Source: FEN-680 sp036845225
GTDB lineage: Bacteria; Actinomycetota; Geothermincolia; Fen-727; Anoxymicrobiaceae
Assembly: GCA_036845225.1 (NCBI GenBank)
Contig: DAIUEJ010000020.1
Location: forward strand, 1-44,520
Direction of reading: 5' to 3'
DNA: 44,520 nt
Shown: piece by piece, positions 7,445 to 16,226 of the stretch
Position numbering within the stretch: position 1 is the stretch's first letter
Layout of the letters: every line of letters begins with the position of its first letter
Position numbers and translations under genes: made by a program
Notes under the pieces: model-generated
Databases searched by the model: none
Told to the model about the DNA's origin: nothing
What the model saw: the letters and a program-made list of their open reading frames with translations, nothing else

Positions 7445-8071
7445 ATGGCAGACAGTATCACCGACGCGCTTATCGAACTGGAGGAGGACGACGTCCTGAG
7501 CGGGGTGGAAGCAGCGCTCGGGGAGGGCGCCGATCCGGTCGGTCTCGTGGAGCAACTGCGAGAGGGGATGTCGGTCATCGGAAAGCGCTTCGAGGACAAA
7601 GAGTACTACCTGTCCGAACTCATCATGTCCGCGGAGATATTCAAGGAAGCCATCGCCCTCATCGAGCCGCACCTCTCCGGGAGCGTGGGAGATCCACTGG
7701 GCACCGTGGTCATCGGCACCGTCAAGGGCGACATCCATGACATCGGCAAGAACATCGTGACGACCCTGCTCCGCTGCGAAGGCTACGACGTCACAGACCT
7801 CGGCGTGGACGTGCCGGTCGAGAGCTTCGTGGACAAGGCGCGTGAAACAGGCGCCAGGCTGGTTGCGCTCTCGGGGTTGCTGACCCCCGCCTTCGACGAG
7901 ATGAAGGCTACGGTCCAGGCGATGGCGGACGCCGGGCTCAGGTCTCAGGTGAAGATCATCATCGGCGGCGGTCCGGTGAACCAGGCGGTCGTCGACTATT
8001 CCGGGGCGGACGATTGGGGAAAGGACGCGGCTCACGCCGTAAGGCTCGCCGGCCAGTACTGCTCTATGTGA
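7445..8071 (+). CDS. Corrinoid (cobalamin-binding) protein of a methyltransferase system
   Basis: 208 residues. An N-terminal helical cap domain (residues 1-80, MtaC/MetH-like) precedes a Rossmann-type B12 domain with the DxHxxG signature GDIHDIGKN (Asp96, His98 as lower cobalt ligand, Gly101), then SGLLTPAFDEMK and IIIGGGPVNQ. This matches corrinoid shuttle proteins (MtaC, MtbC, MttC type) that accept a methyl group from a substrate-specific methyltransferase. No methyltransferase or corrinoid activase lies next to it, so it looks like an orphan whose partners are elsewhere. Its 3' end overlaps the convergent hydrolase gene by 8 bases. Start ATG 7445 has a strong ribosome site. Confidence 0.92.
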   Translation: MADSITDALIELEEDDVLSGVEAALGEGADPVGLVEQLREGMSVIGKRFEDKEYYLSELIMSAEIFKEAIALIEPHLSGSVGDPLGTVVIGTVKGDIHDIGKNIVTTLLRCEGYDVTDLGVDVPVESFVDKARETGARLVALSGLLTPAFDEMKATVQAMADAGLRSQVKIIIGGGPVNQAVVDYSGADDWGKDAAHAVRLAGQYCSM

Positions 8072-8882
8072 GCGGTTGGCCTTCGGCCGGTTCAGCGAGG
8101 AATTCGTTAACCACATCAGCAACTGCTTCGGGGAACTGCATCGCAAACCCGTGCCCGCCGCCCGCGAACTCGCATATCCGCGCTCCTGGTATCCGCCCGG
8201 CTATGGTCCTCGAGTTCTTCGGTGGAATGAGCAAGTCGCTGTCGCCAAAGATGAGCAATGTGCGATTGTCGATGGACGGAAGTCTGGAATAAGTGTGATG
8301 GCAGGCGATAGCAGCCATCTGGCGCCTCGCGTTACGCGGGGAAATAGGGGCAATGTCCGCCTGCGCGATCGCTTCGGCCTCTGCTTCCGGGTGTAAGTCC
8401 AGCCATTCGCGTGGATAGAGAGTGTGCAACGAATTGTGGATCTGCTCTTCCACAGTCGGGTACCGCTTGACCAGTGGCGCGATCGTCCCGGGACGGGGGA
8501 GGGTCTGCCGCAGGCCTCCGCAGGTCGTGCATGCGAGCACCAGGCGGTCCACCTTGCCGGAGTGGTTGAGAGCTAACTCCTGCGCAACCATCCCTCCCAT
8601 CGATGCGCCCAGGATATCCGCTTTCTTGATGCCCAGTTCCGCCATCAGCATCGCGGTATCGTCAGCGAAACGCTTGATGGTGAAGGCGCGCCGGCCGGGG
8701 GTGGTGCGCCCGGCTCCGCGGTTGTCAAAGAGGAGCAGGCGGTGCTCGCGGGCGAGAGGCTCGACGAACCGCGGGCCCCACATGTCACTGTTGGCCGTAT
8801 AGCCCATGATCATCACCAGCGGCGGCCCCTCGCCGACCAGTTGGTAGTAGATGTCGATATCGCCGACTGTGATGTTCCCCAA
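8064..8882 (-). CDS. Alpha/beta hydrolase
   Basis: 272 residues with nucleophile elbow GASMGG (Ser94), likely acid in IFGDSDLLIPPKNS and His244 in GGGHGF. Layout and motifs closely parallel the 2175-2981 hydrolase (NRGAGR, DDTA, SMGGM, CTTCGG), implying paralogues. The start appears to be TTG 8882: a strong GGAGGAG lies about 9 bases upstream, and the ATG nearby is in another frame. It converges with the corrinoid-protein gene with an 8-base overlap. Substrate unknown; no signal peptide. Confidence 0.88.
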   Translation of the reverse strand: MGNITVGDIDIYYQLVGEGPPLVMIMGYTANSDMWGPRFVEPLAREHRLLLFDNRGAGRTTPGRRAFTIKRFADDTAMLMAELGIKKADILGASMGGMVAQELALNHSGKVDRLVLACTTCGGLRQTLPRPGTIAPLVKRYPTVEEQIHNSLHTLYPREWLDLHPEAEAEAIAQADIAPISPRNARRQMAAIACHHTYSRLPSIDNRTLLIFGDSDLLIPPKNSRTIAGRIPGARICEFAGGGHGFAMQFPEAVADVVNEFLAEPAEGQPLT

Positions 8883-9041
8883 AAGACCATCTCCTCCGCA
8901 CCGTGACCCCGTGCCGATGCTCGTATGGGTTCACCCGTTTGTGACGGCAAAAAAGATTCGCGAAGACGCGTCACATCGAGGATACCAGACGGTTTGCGGA
9001 CATGCTACGGGCGGTTGCGCGGCAGGTCCGGAGAGAAATGG

Positions 9042-10602
9042 CTAGGGGGCGCGCTTCGCGCCCGTAACGGGGAGCGTGAAGAAAAAGGCGGCCCCTTGTC
9101 CTGGGGTGCCTTCCGCCCACACCTTTCCGCCGTGGCGGCTGACTATGCGCTGGACGTTGGCGAGGCCGATGCCGGTCCCCTCGTACTCCTCGCCGTGCAA
9201 TCGCTGGAAGACCTTGAACAGCTTGTCCGCGTACGTCATGTCGAATCCCGCACCGTTGTCCCGCACCTCGTACACGTTGTCTTTGCCGGAGGACGACCCG
9301 GTGACGGTGATGACCGGCGAGTCGGCGCCCGCGGAAAACTTGACCGCGTTGGACAGCAGGTTCGCGAAGACCTGGCCAAGCAGCAGCCGGTCACCACAGG
9401 CGACCGGCAGCCCCTCGCACGTGAACCGGATCGTGGCACCGGGGTTGGCAGCAAGCGCCTCCTCGAACGCTTCTTCCGCAAGGCGCGTCATGTCGACCTC
9501 GGTGACGCGCAGTTCCTCCCTGCCCAACCGCGAAAACGAGAGCAAGCCCTCGATGAGGTCGCGCATGTGCGCGGCGTTCTGGATGACGATGTGGAGGAGC
9601 CTTGCGGTCTTCTCATCGAAGCTCCCGCTGTGGTCCTCGATTATTATCCGCGCGAACTGCTCGATCGCGCGCAGCGGCGCACGCAGGTCGTGGGAGACCG
9701 TGTAGCTGAAGGCCTCGAGCTCCCTGTTCAGTCGCTCCAGTTCTTCTTCGGCCCTTATCCGCTCGGTGATATCCCGGGCGACGTGCGCAAACTCTACCGG
9801 GCTTCCACCCTCGAACCTTGTCGGGTACGCGCTGACCTCAACCCAGGACGTGTTTCCTTCTTTGTCCACATGCTCGTGGACCACCTGCATCGGGTGCCCG
9901 CTCTTCTCCAGTTCCGCGATCGGGCAGGGGTCGGACGGCGGGGCGCACGGCTGGTCGATCCCGTGCGATACCTTGTAGCAGTAATTGCCGATGACCTCCT
10001 CCATCGTATAGCCGCTGTGGGCCACCGCGGCGCTGTTGGCCCAACGGATCTTGAAATCACGGGTCACAAGCAGTATTCCCTCGCTGATGCCGTGGGCGAC
10101 GTCCTCCAGCAACTGCAGCGAGTCGCTGAGCGCCGTCAAGGTTTCTCTCGGGCTCGTGATGTCACGCACGACGGCCAGGATCAGCTTCCTGTCGCTGGAT
10201 TCGATAACCCTTGCCGCCACGGACACGGGATACTCGGTTCCGGCCTTGGTCACGTTAACGGTGTCAAACCGCGCCTCGCCTTTATCCAGTATCTCCTTGA
10301 TATTGGACTCGAACGATCTCGAAGATCCGGGTATGTCCAGATCCCGTATATTGAGACCGATCATCTCATCGCGGGCGTACCCTCGCGTGCTCCAGGCGGC
10401 CTCGTTGACGTATATGATCACGCCATCAGGGTCGTGCAGGAAGACAGACTCCGGAACTGAGTCGAGCAGTTCCGCTTTCAGCGCCGGCCCCCGGGAAGCG
10501 TGGTCCCAGTCTTCCGGACGCCCGCCAGATGCAGCATCTTGATTATCGATTTCGAGGTCCTTCCGCTCACGCGATCATTGCCTTGAGAAAATCGTCGCTC
10601 AT
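9042..10602 (-). CDS. PAS-domain sensor histidine kinase, 5' end probably frameshifted
   Basis: The continuous frame codes two PAS domains, a HisKA domain with SYTVSHDLRAPLRAI, and an ATPase domain (NLLSNAVKFS, DNGAGFD, GTGIGLANVQRIV). The second PAS contains a Cys-rich segment (NYCYKVSHGIDQPCAPP) seen in some redox or ligand sensors. No membrane helix or receiver domain is seen, so it is probably a soluble kinase. The first usable in-frame start is GTG 10421, but this falls inside the first PAS domain; family-like sequence (LLDSVPESVFLHDPDG) continues in frame upstream to 10574 without a start codon. ATG 10602 opens another frame (MSDDFLKAMIA) that would join it with one base change near 10567-10577. 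No response regulator is adjacent. Confidence 0.72.
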
Positions 10603-10736
10603 CGGCTACATGATGGCAAGCGAATTGGCCAATTCGGATGAGCCGGTTCAATATGGCCCCTGCCACATGTTCCTCAGTATTACTCAGCTCCTCACCCTGA
10701 TATGCTGTTCGGGCACGACCGGACTGGAGGAACAAC

Positions 10737-11711
10737 ATGCATACCAGGATGACCGAACTGTTCGACATCAAGTACCCGGTGATGTGCGGCGGGATGATGT
10801 GGCTCGCGCTGCCGGACCTCTGCTCGGCGATATCCAACGCGGGCGGGCTGGGCAACCTGACCGCCGGCAACTACGACACGGGAGAGGAGTTGCGAGGGGC
10901 GATCGAAGAGACGCGAAGGCTTACCGACAAGCCGTTCTGCGTGAACATCACCCTGCTGCCTTCGGTGCGCATCACCAAAGAGCTCCACCAGGAGTACCTC
11001 GACGTCTGCTGCGAGGAGGGCGTCGCCGCACTGGAGATCTCGGGCGCGCCCATCGACCGCTATCTCGGTGAGGCGGCTGTGGAGAAGGCGAAGAAGTCCG
11101 GGGTGAAGCTCATCCACAAGCTGGGGTCCGTCCGCCATGCAAAGCACGCTGAGGGCGCCGGCTATGACGCCGTCATCGCGGCGGGCATAGAGGAGGGCGG
11201 GCACCCTCTGGACGATGACGTGACCACGATGGTCCTGACCCCACGGATCAGCGAGTCCATAAGCATCCCGGTGATCACAGCCGGCGGGATTGCCGACGGA
11301 CGCGGCCTGGCCGCGGCGCTGGTGCTCGGCGGGTCTGGCGTGATGATGGCTTCGAGGTTCATCGCGACCGACGAATGCCTCGCCCACCCCAGGATCAAGG
11401 AGGAGCTCGTCCAGCGCCAGGAGACCGACACAACGCTCATCTGCCGCTCCATCAAGCTTCAGATGCGCTGCCTCAACAATGAGATCGCGCGCAAGGTGCT
11501 GGAGGTGGAGGCCGGGCAGGGGACCCTCGAGGACATCCTTCCGTATATGATCGGGTCGCGGTCGAAGGAAGCCTGGAACACCGGCGACTACGAGATGGCG
11601 CCGCTCGCGGTGGGGCAGTCGATCGGCCTCATCGACGACGTGGTCTCAGGCAAGGAGCTGCTGGACAGGATGGTCAAGCAGGCGGAAGAGATACTCTCGA
11701 GCCACGCGTAG
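10737..11711 (+). CDS. Nitronate monooxygenase / FabK-like FMN enzyme
   Basis: 324 residues. It shows the TIM-barrel FMN pattern of the 2-nitropropane dioxygenase family: an N-terminal IKYPVMCGGMMW, CVNITLLP, His156 in EEGGHPLDDD, ITAGGIADGRG for phosphate binding, and GGSGVMMASRFIAT. Members oxidise alkyl nitronates or reduce enoyl-ACP/quinones; which one cannot be told. ATG 10737 has a clear GGAGGA site. Its TAG stop (11709-11711) falls inside the first, truncated copy of a GC-rich palindromic repeat. Confidence 0.88.
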   Translation: MHTRMTELFDIKYPVMCGGMMWLALPDLCSAISNAGGLGNLTAGNYDTGEELRGAIEETRRLTDKPFCVNITLLPSVRITKELHQEYLDVCCEEGVAALEISGAPIDRYLGEAAVEKAKKSGVKLIHKLGSVRHAKHAEGAGYDAVIAAGIEEGGHPLDDDVTTMVLTPRISESISIPVITAGGIADGRGLAAALVLGGSGVMMASRFIATDECLAHPRIKEELVQRQETDTTLICRSIKLQMRCLNNEIARKVLEVEAGQGTLEDILPYMIGSRSKEAWNTGDYEMAPLAVGQSIGLIDDVVSGKELLDRMVKQAEEILSSHA

Positions 11712-11747
11712 CGCCGGCCCGAGACGTAGCGCCGGCGTCCCGCCGGC
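11707..11747. repeat. GCCGGC-arm palindromic repeat, one truncated and one full copy
   Basis: The full copy (11724-11747) is ACGTAGC followed by two GCCGGC arms separated by a short GTCC-type spacer. The truncated copy (11707-11718) lacks the second arm and supplies the TAG stop of the upstream gene. Copies of the same unit occur at 29857-29879 and 44476-44520, always directly after a stop codon. The arms can form a hairpin, but no T-tract follows. Confidence 0.75.
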
Positions 11748-11790
11748 AGCGAATGTTACCGCCGCCCCAACCGGAGGACATCATTCTCGA

Positions 11791-12684
11791 ATGAAGAATC
11801 CGAAGATCATGGCTATTGCTCCCAGGCTCAAGATGAATACCATCGGGTCGCTCAAGGCCAGCAAGCCCTGGGTTCATGCCCTCGTGTCGTTCACCGCCTG
11901 GTCCATCTTCACGGGCTGCAAGGGCTCCGGGAGGGTTGCCGCAGGCGATATCAGCATCTTCTACAAGCGTTTTGGCCGCGGCGAACCCGTTCTGCTCCTC
12001 CACGGCGGGTTCACGATCGCCGAAGGGTGGGCAGCGCAGATACCGGCGCTCGCGCGAGGCCATATGGTCGTGGCGATGGATTCCCGCGGGCACGGCCGCA
12101 CCACCCTGGGCACCGCACGGCTGACCTACCGGCAGATGGGGCATGACGCCGCCTCCCTGGTGGAGAGGTTGGGCATCGGACCGGTCCACGTCATCGGGAG
12201 CAGCGACGGTGGGATCGCGGGCCTTGCGATGGCTCTGGAGCGCCCCGACCTGGTGCGAAGCCTTGTCCTGTTCGGCACCTCTTTCAACACAGCGAACTAC
12301 ACCGAGGAGACCAACGAGGTGATCGAGCGCTTTCTGAGGCCTGCCTCGCCGGTCCTGCGCGGCCTGCTCGTAATGCGCAGGCTGCTGAACCCGGAGCCTG
12401 GCACCGGTCGCCGGTTCGTGGACGGCATGAGGGAGATGTGGACCACGCTTCCTGACTTCAGCCTGGAGGAGCTCGGCGCCATCTCTGCGCCGACACTCGT
12501 TGTGGGCGGCGACCGCGATGAGTTCCTCTCGCTCACGGAAGACCCGCTGGAAGTCTTCAAAGAGACTGCCTCGGCGATGCCGAATGCGGAGCTGGCTGTC
12601 ATACCGGGCGGGACCCACACGCTGAACATCGACCGCGCCGCAAAGGTCAACGCGCTGATATTGAGCTTCCTCGCCCGCGTCTGA
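11791..12684 (+). CDS. Alpha/beta hydrolase
   Basis: 297 residues. The first about 45 residues form a basic, partly hydrophobic extension (PWVHALVSFTAWSIFTGC) that may be a membrane or signal segment ending near Cys43. The hydrolase domain has LLLHGGFT, MDSRGHGRT, the elbow GSSDGG with Ser138, an acid candidate in VVGGDRDEF and the histidine in PGGTHTLN. It is the usual esterase/peptidase-like fold but clearly distinct from the two paralogues at 2.2 and 8.1 kb. The ribosome site (GGAGG) lies about 13 bases from ATG 11791, longer than ideal. It converges with the decayed protease gene with almost no gap. Confidence 0.85.
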   Translation: MKNPKIMAIAPRLKMNTIGSLKASKPWVHALVSFTAWSIFTGCKGSGRVAAGDISIFYKRFGRGEPVLLLHGGFTIAEGWAAQIPALARGHMVVAMDSRGHGRTTLGTARLTYRQMGHDAASLVERLGIGPVHVIGSSDGGIAGLAMALERPDLVRSLVLFGTSFNTANYTEETNEVIERFLRPASPVLRGLLVMRRLLNPEPGTGRRFVDGMREMWTTLPDFSLEELGAISAPTLVVGGDRDEFLSLTEDPLEVFKETASAMPNAELAVIPGGTHTLNIDRAAKVNALILSFLARV

Positions 12685-12686
12685 AG

Positions 12687-13471
12687 CTAGGCTTCCCGGC
12701 CGGGCTCCACCGCGAAACCCCGTTCGATCGCCCGTATGTTCTCGAGGCGCACGTCGATCCTGGTCCTGTTGATGAACATGTGCTCCGGGAAGATGGCGCC
12801 GGGCGGGAACGAAGCGGGCTTGCTGCTATACAGTTCGTCGAGTTTTTCGATCGTGGTGATCAGGGAGGCCGGGTCGGAGGTCAGGCGAACGGCGATAGCA
12901 TCGGCGAGCTGGTCGTCGTTCCTGAAGAAGCGCCGTGTGGTGCGCGCGCTCCAGGTGAGAGCCGCGATCGTCCAGGCCAGCAGCGCGAGGGCGATCCACC
13001 AGTAGAACCCGATCAGGAAGGAGACCAGCGCGAATGGCAGGATGACCATGGCGAAGAAGGCGAGCACGGTGGCCCCGCGGAACCTGAAGGTCGCCCGCCT
13101 GTAGCCGTCTCCGATCAGCACGTGGGACACCTCGTGCGCCATCATCGCTTCTGCTTCCTGCCTCGACAGGCCGGCCTCGAGCGCGTCCCCTCAGCGCGCC
13201 TGAAGGTCATCTTGTCGGTCCATGTGACAAGCATGAAGACCAGCACCAGCAAGGAAAGTATCACAAAGAGCAGCCAGAGTCAGAGCGGGCCGCGGCTGCC
13301 GCCCGTGGACATCAGCACCAGCGAGCCGGTGCGGGTGGCCGTCCAGACAACGACCAGGGTGAGGAATGCGGCGTCCTCGAAAAGGACGGGCGCCAACCCG
13401 ATCAGCCGCGCAATGAGGTTCCCACGCTTGTAGCGCTTGATGCGTTCGACTATCTCTGGCTCGAGTTCCAT
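12687..13471 (-). pseudogene. Decayed M48-family membrane metallopeptidase
   Basis: From ATG 13471 (ribosome site AAGGAG) 63 residues encode a basic N-terminus and first membrane helix. The frame then hits TGA at 13280-13282 but continues as hydrophobic sequence (LWLLFVILSLLVLVFML, TDKMTFRRA). Near 13190 the frame changes and resumes as DALEAGLSRQEAEAMMAHEVSHVLIGDG, containing the HEVSH zinc site, then two more helices and LADAIAVRLTSDP with the third ligand region. Intact M48 proteases carry roughly 75-80 more residues between the second helix and HExxH, so the junction also marks an internal deletion. The gene has at least two lesions and is unlikely to make active HtpX-like protease. Confidence 0.78.
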
Positions 13472-13495
13472 GCCGACTCCTTCCGCGCTCCAGCG

Positions 13496-14839
13496 TCAGC
13501 CGAGCAGCCCCTGCAGGCCCTGTACCTCCCTGATGGCCGCCTCTTCATCGACGGTCAGCAACTGACGGTCGAGCATGATCGTCCTGCCTTCGATTATCAC
13601 GGTCGCGACGTCACTGCCCCCCAGGACGTAGGCAGCGTGCGAGAACGGGTTCGAGCAGGGCACCGCGTGAGGGCTGTCGAGGTCGACCAGTATTACGTCG
13701 GCTGATTTGCCTGGCTCGAGCGAGCCGACTTCGTCGCCCATGCCCAGGGCCCGCGCCCCATCGATCGTCGCCATGCGGCATACCGTCCTGGCGTCCAGCA
13801 CCGTTGGGTCCCCGGTGGTGACTTTGTGGAGGAGGGCGGCGGCCTTCATCTCCTCGAAGACATCGAGGACGTTGTTGCTCGCGACCCCGTCCGTCCCCAG
13901 CCCCACAGTGAGCCCGGCAGCTAGCATCTCTGGAATGGGCGCGACACCGGATGCGAGCTTCATCTCGCTCTGCGGCGTGTGCGAGACGCTCACCCCCCGC
14001 TCGGCGAGGAGGCCCATCTCTTCGCTGTCAATATGGATGCAGTGGGCGGCGACCGTCGCGGGGGTCAGGATGCCCAGGCTGTCCATGTATGCGACGGGCC
14101 TCATGCCGGTCTGGGCCAACACGGTCTCGGTCTCGTCGAGAGTCTCCGACAGGTGCGTGTGCAGCGGCGCGCCGTACTCAGCCGCCATCTCGGCGCACTT
14201 GAGGAGCCGCTCGCGCGTACAGGCATACGCGCTGTGCGCCACCACCGAGACGGTCAACAGCGGGTCGTCCGCGTACCGTTCGACGAGCTCCGCGGTGGCC
14301 TGCACGGTGTGGTCAAAGGGGTAGGGCCCGCCCTCGGCGTAGGCTTCTCCGAGGACCGCCCTCACTCCGATCTCGCTCACGAGCGGCGCGGTTGCGGTGC
14401 CGTAGAAATACATGTCTGCAAAAGTCGTGATCCCGGCGCGGACCATCTCGATGATGGCGAGGCGGGAGTTCGCGCGCACCGTGTCCGGGTTCACGTGTTC
14501 GTGTTCCCAGGGCCAGATCGACTTGTTGAGCCACTCGTCGAGGGCCATGTCGTCGCCGTAGCCTCGCAGGATGGTCATAGGCGTCTGCGTGTGGGTGTTG
14601 ATGAGGCCGGGCATCACGAGTTTGCCGGTGGCGTCGATGCTCTGCCTCGCCGTGCAGGCGCCGGTGACCCGGTCCCGGCTGCCCAGAGCGGCTATCTTGC
14701 CATCGATTATGGCGACCGCCCCATCGGCGATAACTTCCATATCCCGGTTCATGGGGATGACGGTCCCACCGAGGATGAGGAGGTCCGCTGGCAGTGGCGC
14801 TCGCGGGTCGGTATCGGCAGGCAACGCGGGCTCTTTCAC
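13496..14839 (-). CDS. 5-methylthioadenosine/S-adenosylhomocysteine deaminase-like amidohydrolase
   Basis: 447 residues. It is an amidohydrolase of the MtaD/ATZ/TRZ type: LVMPGLINTHTQTPMTILRG near residues 75-93, LHTHLSETLDE, AAHCIHI and GTDGVASNN carry the metal and substrate ligands, followed by the C-terminal composite barrel strand EPGKSADVILVD. The usual HxH of this family appears here as His83-Thr-Gln85, so the second metal-site histidine is replaced by Gln. The start is GTG 14839, overlapping the stop of the upstream gene by four bases (GTGA), which signals coupling. A longer open frame upstream lacks family resemblance. Likely substrates are adenosine-type nucleosides of SAM metabolism, unproven given the substitution. 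Confidence 0.85.
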   Translation of the reverse strand: MKEPALPADTDPRAPLPADLLILGGTVIPMNRDMEVIADGAVAIIDGKIAALGSRDRVTGACTARQSIDATGKLVMPGLINTHTQTPMTILRGYGDDMALDEWLNKSIWPWEHEHVNPDTVRANSRLAIIEMVRAGITTFADMYFYGTATAPLVSEIGVRAVLGEAYAEGGPYPFDHTVQATAELVERYADDPLLTVSVVAHSAYACTRERLLKCAEMAAEYGAPLHTHLSETLDETETVLAQTGMRPVAYMDSLGILTPATVAAHCIHIDSEEMGLLAERGVSVSHTPQSEMKLASGVAPIPEMLAAGLTVGLGTDGVASNNVLDVFEEMKAAALLHKVTTGDPTVLDARTVCRMATIDGARALGMGDEVGSLEPGKSADVILVDLDSPHAVPCSNPFSHAAYVLGGSDVATVIIEGRTIMLDRQLLTVDEEAAIREVQGLQGLLG

Positions 14840-15939
14840 CTTGCTCCGGCGGCCAGCCTGCCGCTGAAATCGCCGTATTCGGTGAACCCGGTACCGCTGA
14901 ACAACAGGGCATGCGATCCGCGGCCCACCCACCTGCCGGTGAAATCGAAACCGAGCATCGCGCCGCCGGGCAGGATGCCCGCGGCCGGCGTGGCCGCAGT
15001 CGCCTCGTACGTGAACGTGCCCTTCAGGTTGCGCATCTTGCCTTGCCAGCGCAGGGGCACCATGATCTCCTCGTCGTTGAGGTCCCTGCCCACTGTGGTC
15101 TCGAGGTACCGGACCCAGAGGCCCCGCATTCGCCACGGCTCGTGGCCCGGCAGCCGGAGGCCTGCTCTCAGTGGCATGACGTTCTTCCCCTCCACGCCTA
15201 CGGAAAGTCCCGTCGCGGAATCGAACGGCGAGGTCGACTCCTCGAAAGCCAGCACGTCCCAATGGAAGTTGATGGGGGCGGCCCGCGTAAAATCAAACGG
15301 CACGGCGGTTCCCGCAACGTGCTCCATCACCCCCAGGCCCTCCAGACCGAAAGTCCCCTCATCGGTCACGAGTTCGGCGAATGCCTTCGAATGCTGCCCG
15401 ACGTACTGGAGCAACCTGCCGAACCTCGACCACCATATCGGCCAGCCGGTCTCGAACTCGAACCGCGCCGAGACCTCGCTGCCGGGCAGGGAGAACGACA
15501 TCCGGTAGTGGGGGGCGGTTCCCTCCAGCAGGAAGCTGTCCTCGAACGCGATGGAGAGGGGAGAGGACTCGGCGCTGACGGTGTTGCCCTCGAAGCGATG
15601 CTGATGGACTTCGACTTCGTGCCTGGAACCCCAGGTGATCAGCACCTCGGTGCTCTCGCCGATCGCTTCGAGCAGCGAGAGCGGGTACCAGCCCGGGGTA
15701 TACGCGCGGTTGTAGAAGTGCGCCTTGAGCCAGCGCAGCGGCGCGTCGCCCGGAAAGATGACTATAGCGAACCAGCCGTCCCAGGCTGCTTTAGGTGCGA
15801 GCGGAACCAGGTACTTTGGGTCGACTGCCTCCAGTGCCTTTTTCTCGCTCCTCACAAGAATCTGTGGGTGCCACCTGTCCGATAATTCCCTTGGCGAAGC
15901 CATTTCCTGGCCGTTTTTACCCCACTGAAACCGTGCCAC
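14836..15939 (-). CDS. Unrecognised 367-aa protein, possibly lipocalin-like/AttH fold
   Basis: I do not recognise the family firmly. The protein is rich in Trp, Phe and beta-prone stretches (WDGWFAIVIFPGDAPLRWLKA, HYRMSFSLPGSEVSARFEFE, FTYEATA), with no cysteine, signal peptide or long hydrophobic helix. The pattern FTRAAPINFHWDVLAFE and the all-beta look recall AttH/carotenoid-hydratase-type double lipocalin domains, a guess. The start is uncertain: GTG 15939 gives the longest form and ATG 15903 the alternative, neither with a convincing ribosome site. Its stop overlaps the start of the amidohydrolase gene, so the two are probably made together. Confidence 0.7.
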   Translation of the reverse strand: MARFQWGKNGQEMASPRELSDRWHPQILVRSEKKALEAVDPKYLVPLAPKAAWDGWFAIVIFPGDAPLRWLKAHFYNRAYTPGWYPLSLLEAIGESTEVLITWGSRHEVEVHQHRFEGNTVSAESSPLSIAFEDSFLLEGTAPHYRMSFSLPGSEVSARFEFETGWPIWWSRFGRLLQYVGQHSKAFAELVTDEGTFGLEGLGVMEHVAGTAVPFDFTRAAPINFHWDVLAFEESTSPFDSATGLSVGVEGKNVMPLRAGLRLPGHEPWRMRGLWVRYLETTVGRDLNDEEIMVPLRWQGKMRNLKGTFTYEATAATPAAGILPGGAMLGFDFTGRWVGRGSHALLFSGTGFTEYGDFSGRLAAGAR

Positions 15940-16197
15940 AATTCCAACTCATACAACCCTTCCCCAGCTGCCCTTGGGCCGAAGGACCCTCGAGGCTTAG
16001 AAATACCCATTATGGGGGCGATGTCCAGATCCTGACTACGGCCTCAAAATGGCTGGCTCGGCCGCTGAATTCTCGAATTCAACCCACAGATTCTTGTGAG
16101 GACCCCTTTTTCTTCATGCTGAATATTATGCACCATCCGTGCTCTCAGGGCGGCATGGGGTGTGGTCGGCAGGACCCCCGCCAGTGGAAATAACGGG

Positions 16198-16226
16198 GTG
16201 AAAAGTGCCTGGCACCGGTTTTACAC
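16198..16226. repeat. Dispersed palindromic repeat supplying a stop codon
   Basis: GTGAAAA and TTTTACAC arms flank GTGCCTGGCACC. On the minus strand the last codon and TAA stop of the CoA-transferase gene (16221-16223) lie inside the arm. It is related to the AAAAGG...GGCACC copies at 38.6 and 43.4 kb. The 258 bases upstream to 15940 hold no gene that I can support. Confidence 0.55.

Noticed and set aside
8950..8990. Terminator after the histidine kinase
   Set aside because: A T6 run follows only a 4-bp CGCG/CGCG stem on the minus strand; too weak to call.
13280..13282. Selenocysteine or recoding in the M48 gene
   Set aside because: The gene also carries a frame change and deletion, so decay explains the TGA better.
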